Shown piece after piece: positions 6,134 through 6,943 of a DNA stretch of 6,943 nt. The translations under genes were made by a program, and so were the position numbers. This DNA comes from Actinomycetales bacterium. GTDB lineage: Bacteria > Actinomycetota > Actinomycetes > Actinomycetales > Dermabacteraceae. The DNA is taken from NCBI GenBank assembly GCA_012799425.1, contig JAAZLF010000450.1, forward strand, positions 1-6,943, in the 5' to 3' direction. The stretch's first letter is position 1. Each line of letters opens with the position of its first letter. The notes beneath the pieces were generated by a model. It saw only the letters and a list, made by a program, of their open reading frames with translations. It made no database searches and was not told where the DNA came from.

Positions 6134-6943
6134 GGTGCCGCCGGACCGGGCATCCGTGCTCGTCGCCTCATCACCCGGCCGCACAGGGGCCGGGTTCGCC
6201 GCGAAGGTGCGCTCCCACGCCTCGAAGGAGGTGATGCGCTCGGCCGCCTCGCGGTAGGTGTCGCGCAGGCTGCTCCACTGCATCAGCAGCGCCGCGTGGG
6301 TGCGGAGGGTCTCCACCAGCATTCCGCGGACCTTCTCAGGATCACGCTTGTACCACGCCGCCTTGGTGCCCTCGGCGTTCGAGACCACGGCGCTGTCGAA
6401 GCGGCTCAGGCGCCACCATTTCGCGTCCTGATGCGGGATCTCGGCCTGCGGGTGGTGACGGGACAGCTCGGTGGTCGGAGCTGCCAGCTGGCGCGCCATC
6501 ATCTTCAGCGTCCATGCCGGCAGCAGGGCGCGGTGCGGGGCCCTCATGTCGCGGCCCTTGCGCGGGGGGCGCTCCCGGCGAACGGTCGGGAAGGACTCCG
6601 CCCCCTCCTTCGCGGACGAGTCGTCGAACTCGGCCACCATCGCCCGCAGCTCCGGCAGCGTGCTCGCGATCGCGTCGTGCAGGTAGTCAGGGCCGCGCAG
6701 CACATCCGCCTGCGCCTTCAGCCGGGCGCTCTCGGTGTAGTACTGCATCGAGATGAGGTGCTTGATGTCGATCGACTGCGACTCGCCGATCACTCCCCCT
6801 CCGCGCTCGTAGTGCGAGTGCAGCAGCGCGGTGATGATCCGGTTGCGCTCATGGAAGTAGACCTGCCAGTCCAGTGCGTCGTTCTTATCCGCCCAGGTGA
6901 CGTGCCAGACCGCGGCGCCCGGCAGCGAGACCGTCGGATAGCC
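6116..6943 (-). CDS. glfT2: GlfT2-like galactofuranosyltransferase (C-terminal 275 residues; N-terminus beyond right edge)
   Basis: The frame is open from the right edge to a TGA at 6118-6116; a GTG at 6793 is internal. The fragment starts inside the GT-A active-site region. GAAVWHVTWADKNDALDWQ (9-27) followed by VYFHERNRIITALLHSHY matches the conserved GlfT2 segment I recall as VWHIPWSDKDDAIDWQAYFHLRNR. His14 corresponds to the metal-binding His396 of M. tuberculosis GlfT2. A helical domain follows (SQSIDIKHLISMQYYTESAR, DVLRGPDYLH, LPELRAM), then a Gly/Thr-rich tail. The distance from that His to the C-terminus (261 residues) is close to that in the 637-residue mycobacterial enzyme (241). 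GlfT2 polymerises UDP-galactofuranose into alternating beta-1,5/beta-1,6 galactan. No membrane span is visible, which fits a peripheral protein. The catalytic DxD lies outside the window. Linkage specificity and acceptor are not shown. It is the first visible gene of the export operon. Confidence 0.88.
   Translation of the reverse strand, partial: GYPTVSLPGAAVWHVTWADKNDALDWQVYFHERNRIITALLHSHYERGGGVIGESQSIDIKHLISMQYYTESARLKAQADVLRGPDYLHDAIASTLPELRAMVAEFDDSSAKEGAESFPTVRRERPPRKGRDMRAPHRALLPAWTLKMMARQLAAPTTELSRHHPQAEIPHQDAKWWRLSRFDSAVVSNAEGTKAAWYKRDPEKVRGMLVETLRTHAALLMQWSSLRDTYREAAERITSFEAWERTFAANPAPVRPGDEATSTDARSGGTGGTAA

Noticed and set aside
4929..6257. A 442-codon open frame on the plus strand
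   Set aside because: It is antisense to the ABC transporter genes. Its His/Asp/Gln-rich translation is what results from reading membrane-protein codons backwards.
1..6943. tRNA, rRNA, CRISPR arrays, IS ends, phage genes or riboswitches
   Set aside because: No direct repeats with spacers, transposase or integrase motifs, or RNA-gene signatures were seen. Coding is dense and of uniform GC character throughout.

Overview
The window is GC-rich, gene-dense chromosomal DNA of an actinobacterium. The evidence is a WhiB-type iron-sulfur regulator (a family found essentially only in Actinobacteria), a protein resembling the actinobacterial family TIGR03089, an F420-0:glutamate ligase-like gene, and frequent GTG starts with 4-nt start/stop overlaps. 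A genus is not proven by the sequence. The gene set and style fit Micrococcales such as Brachybacterium or Dermabacter relatives, which is an inference. There are seven genes, two cut by the window edges, and no stretch over 300 bases lacks a gene.

Left block (1-2457, minus strand): a whiB2/whmD-like regulator is followed after 12 nt by a very large GT2-like glycosyltransferase with a polytopic membrane part. That gene runs off the left edge, with 715 codons visible. The two are probably one transcript. The larger intergenic gap (2458-2599) is the divergent control region. It has a -35-like TTGACG reading toward whiB and an 18-bp near-perfect palindrome centred between 2521 and 2522.

Centre block (2600-4404, plus strand): a CofE-domain protein and a small AMP-binding-like protein (TIGR03089 type) are joined by an ATGA overlap and are almost certainly cotranslated. 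The CofE protein has no recognisable nitroreductase domain of the FbiB kind, and no cofD/fbiA lies beside it. From memory, the mix of whiB2, F420 ligase, a TIGR03089 protein and cell-wall glycosyltransferases resembles the Mycobacterium tuberculosis Rv3260c-Rv3268 neighbourhood.

Right block (6943-4415, minus strand): the C-terminal part of a GlfT2-like galactofuranosyltransferase, then a Wzm/TagG-type ABC permease and a Wzt/TagH-type ATPase, read in that order. The first two overlap by 4 nt and the last two are 13 nt apart. This is a polymer synthesis-and-export operon, most simply for a galactofuranose-containing cell-wall glycan. It converges on the centre block with a 10-nt gap and no visible terminator.

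Overall the window is a cell-envelope locus: a division/development regulator with a membrane glycosyltransferase on one side, a galactan synthesis and export operon on the other, and an intriguing ligase plus degenerate adenylation-fold pair between them. No phage, IS, CRISPR, tRNA or rRNA was seen.
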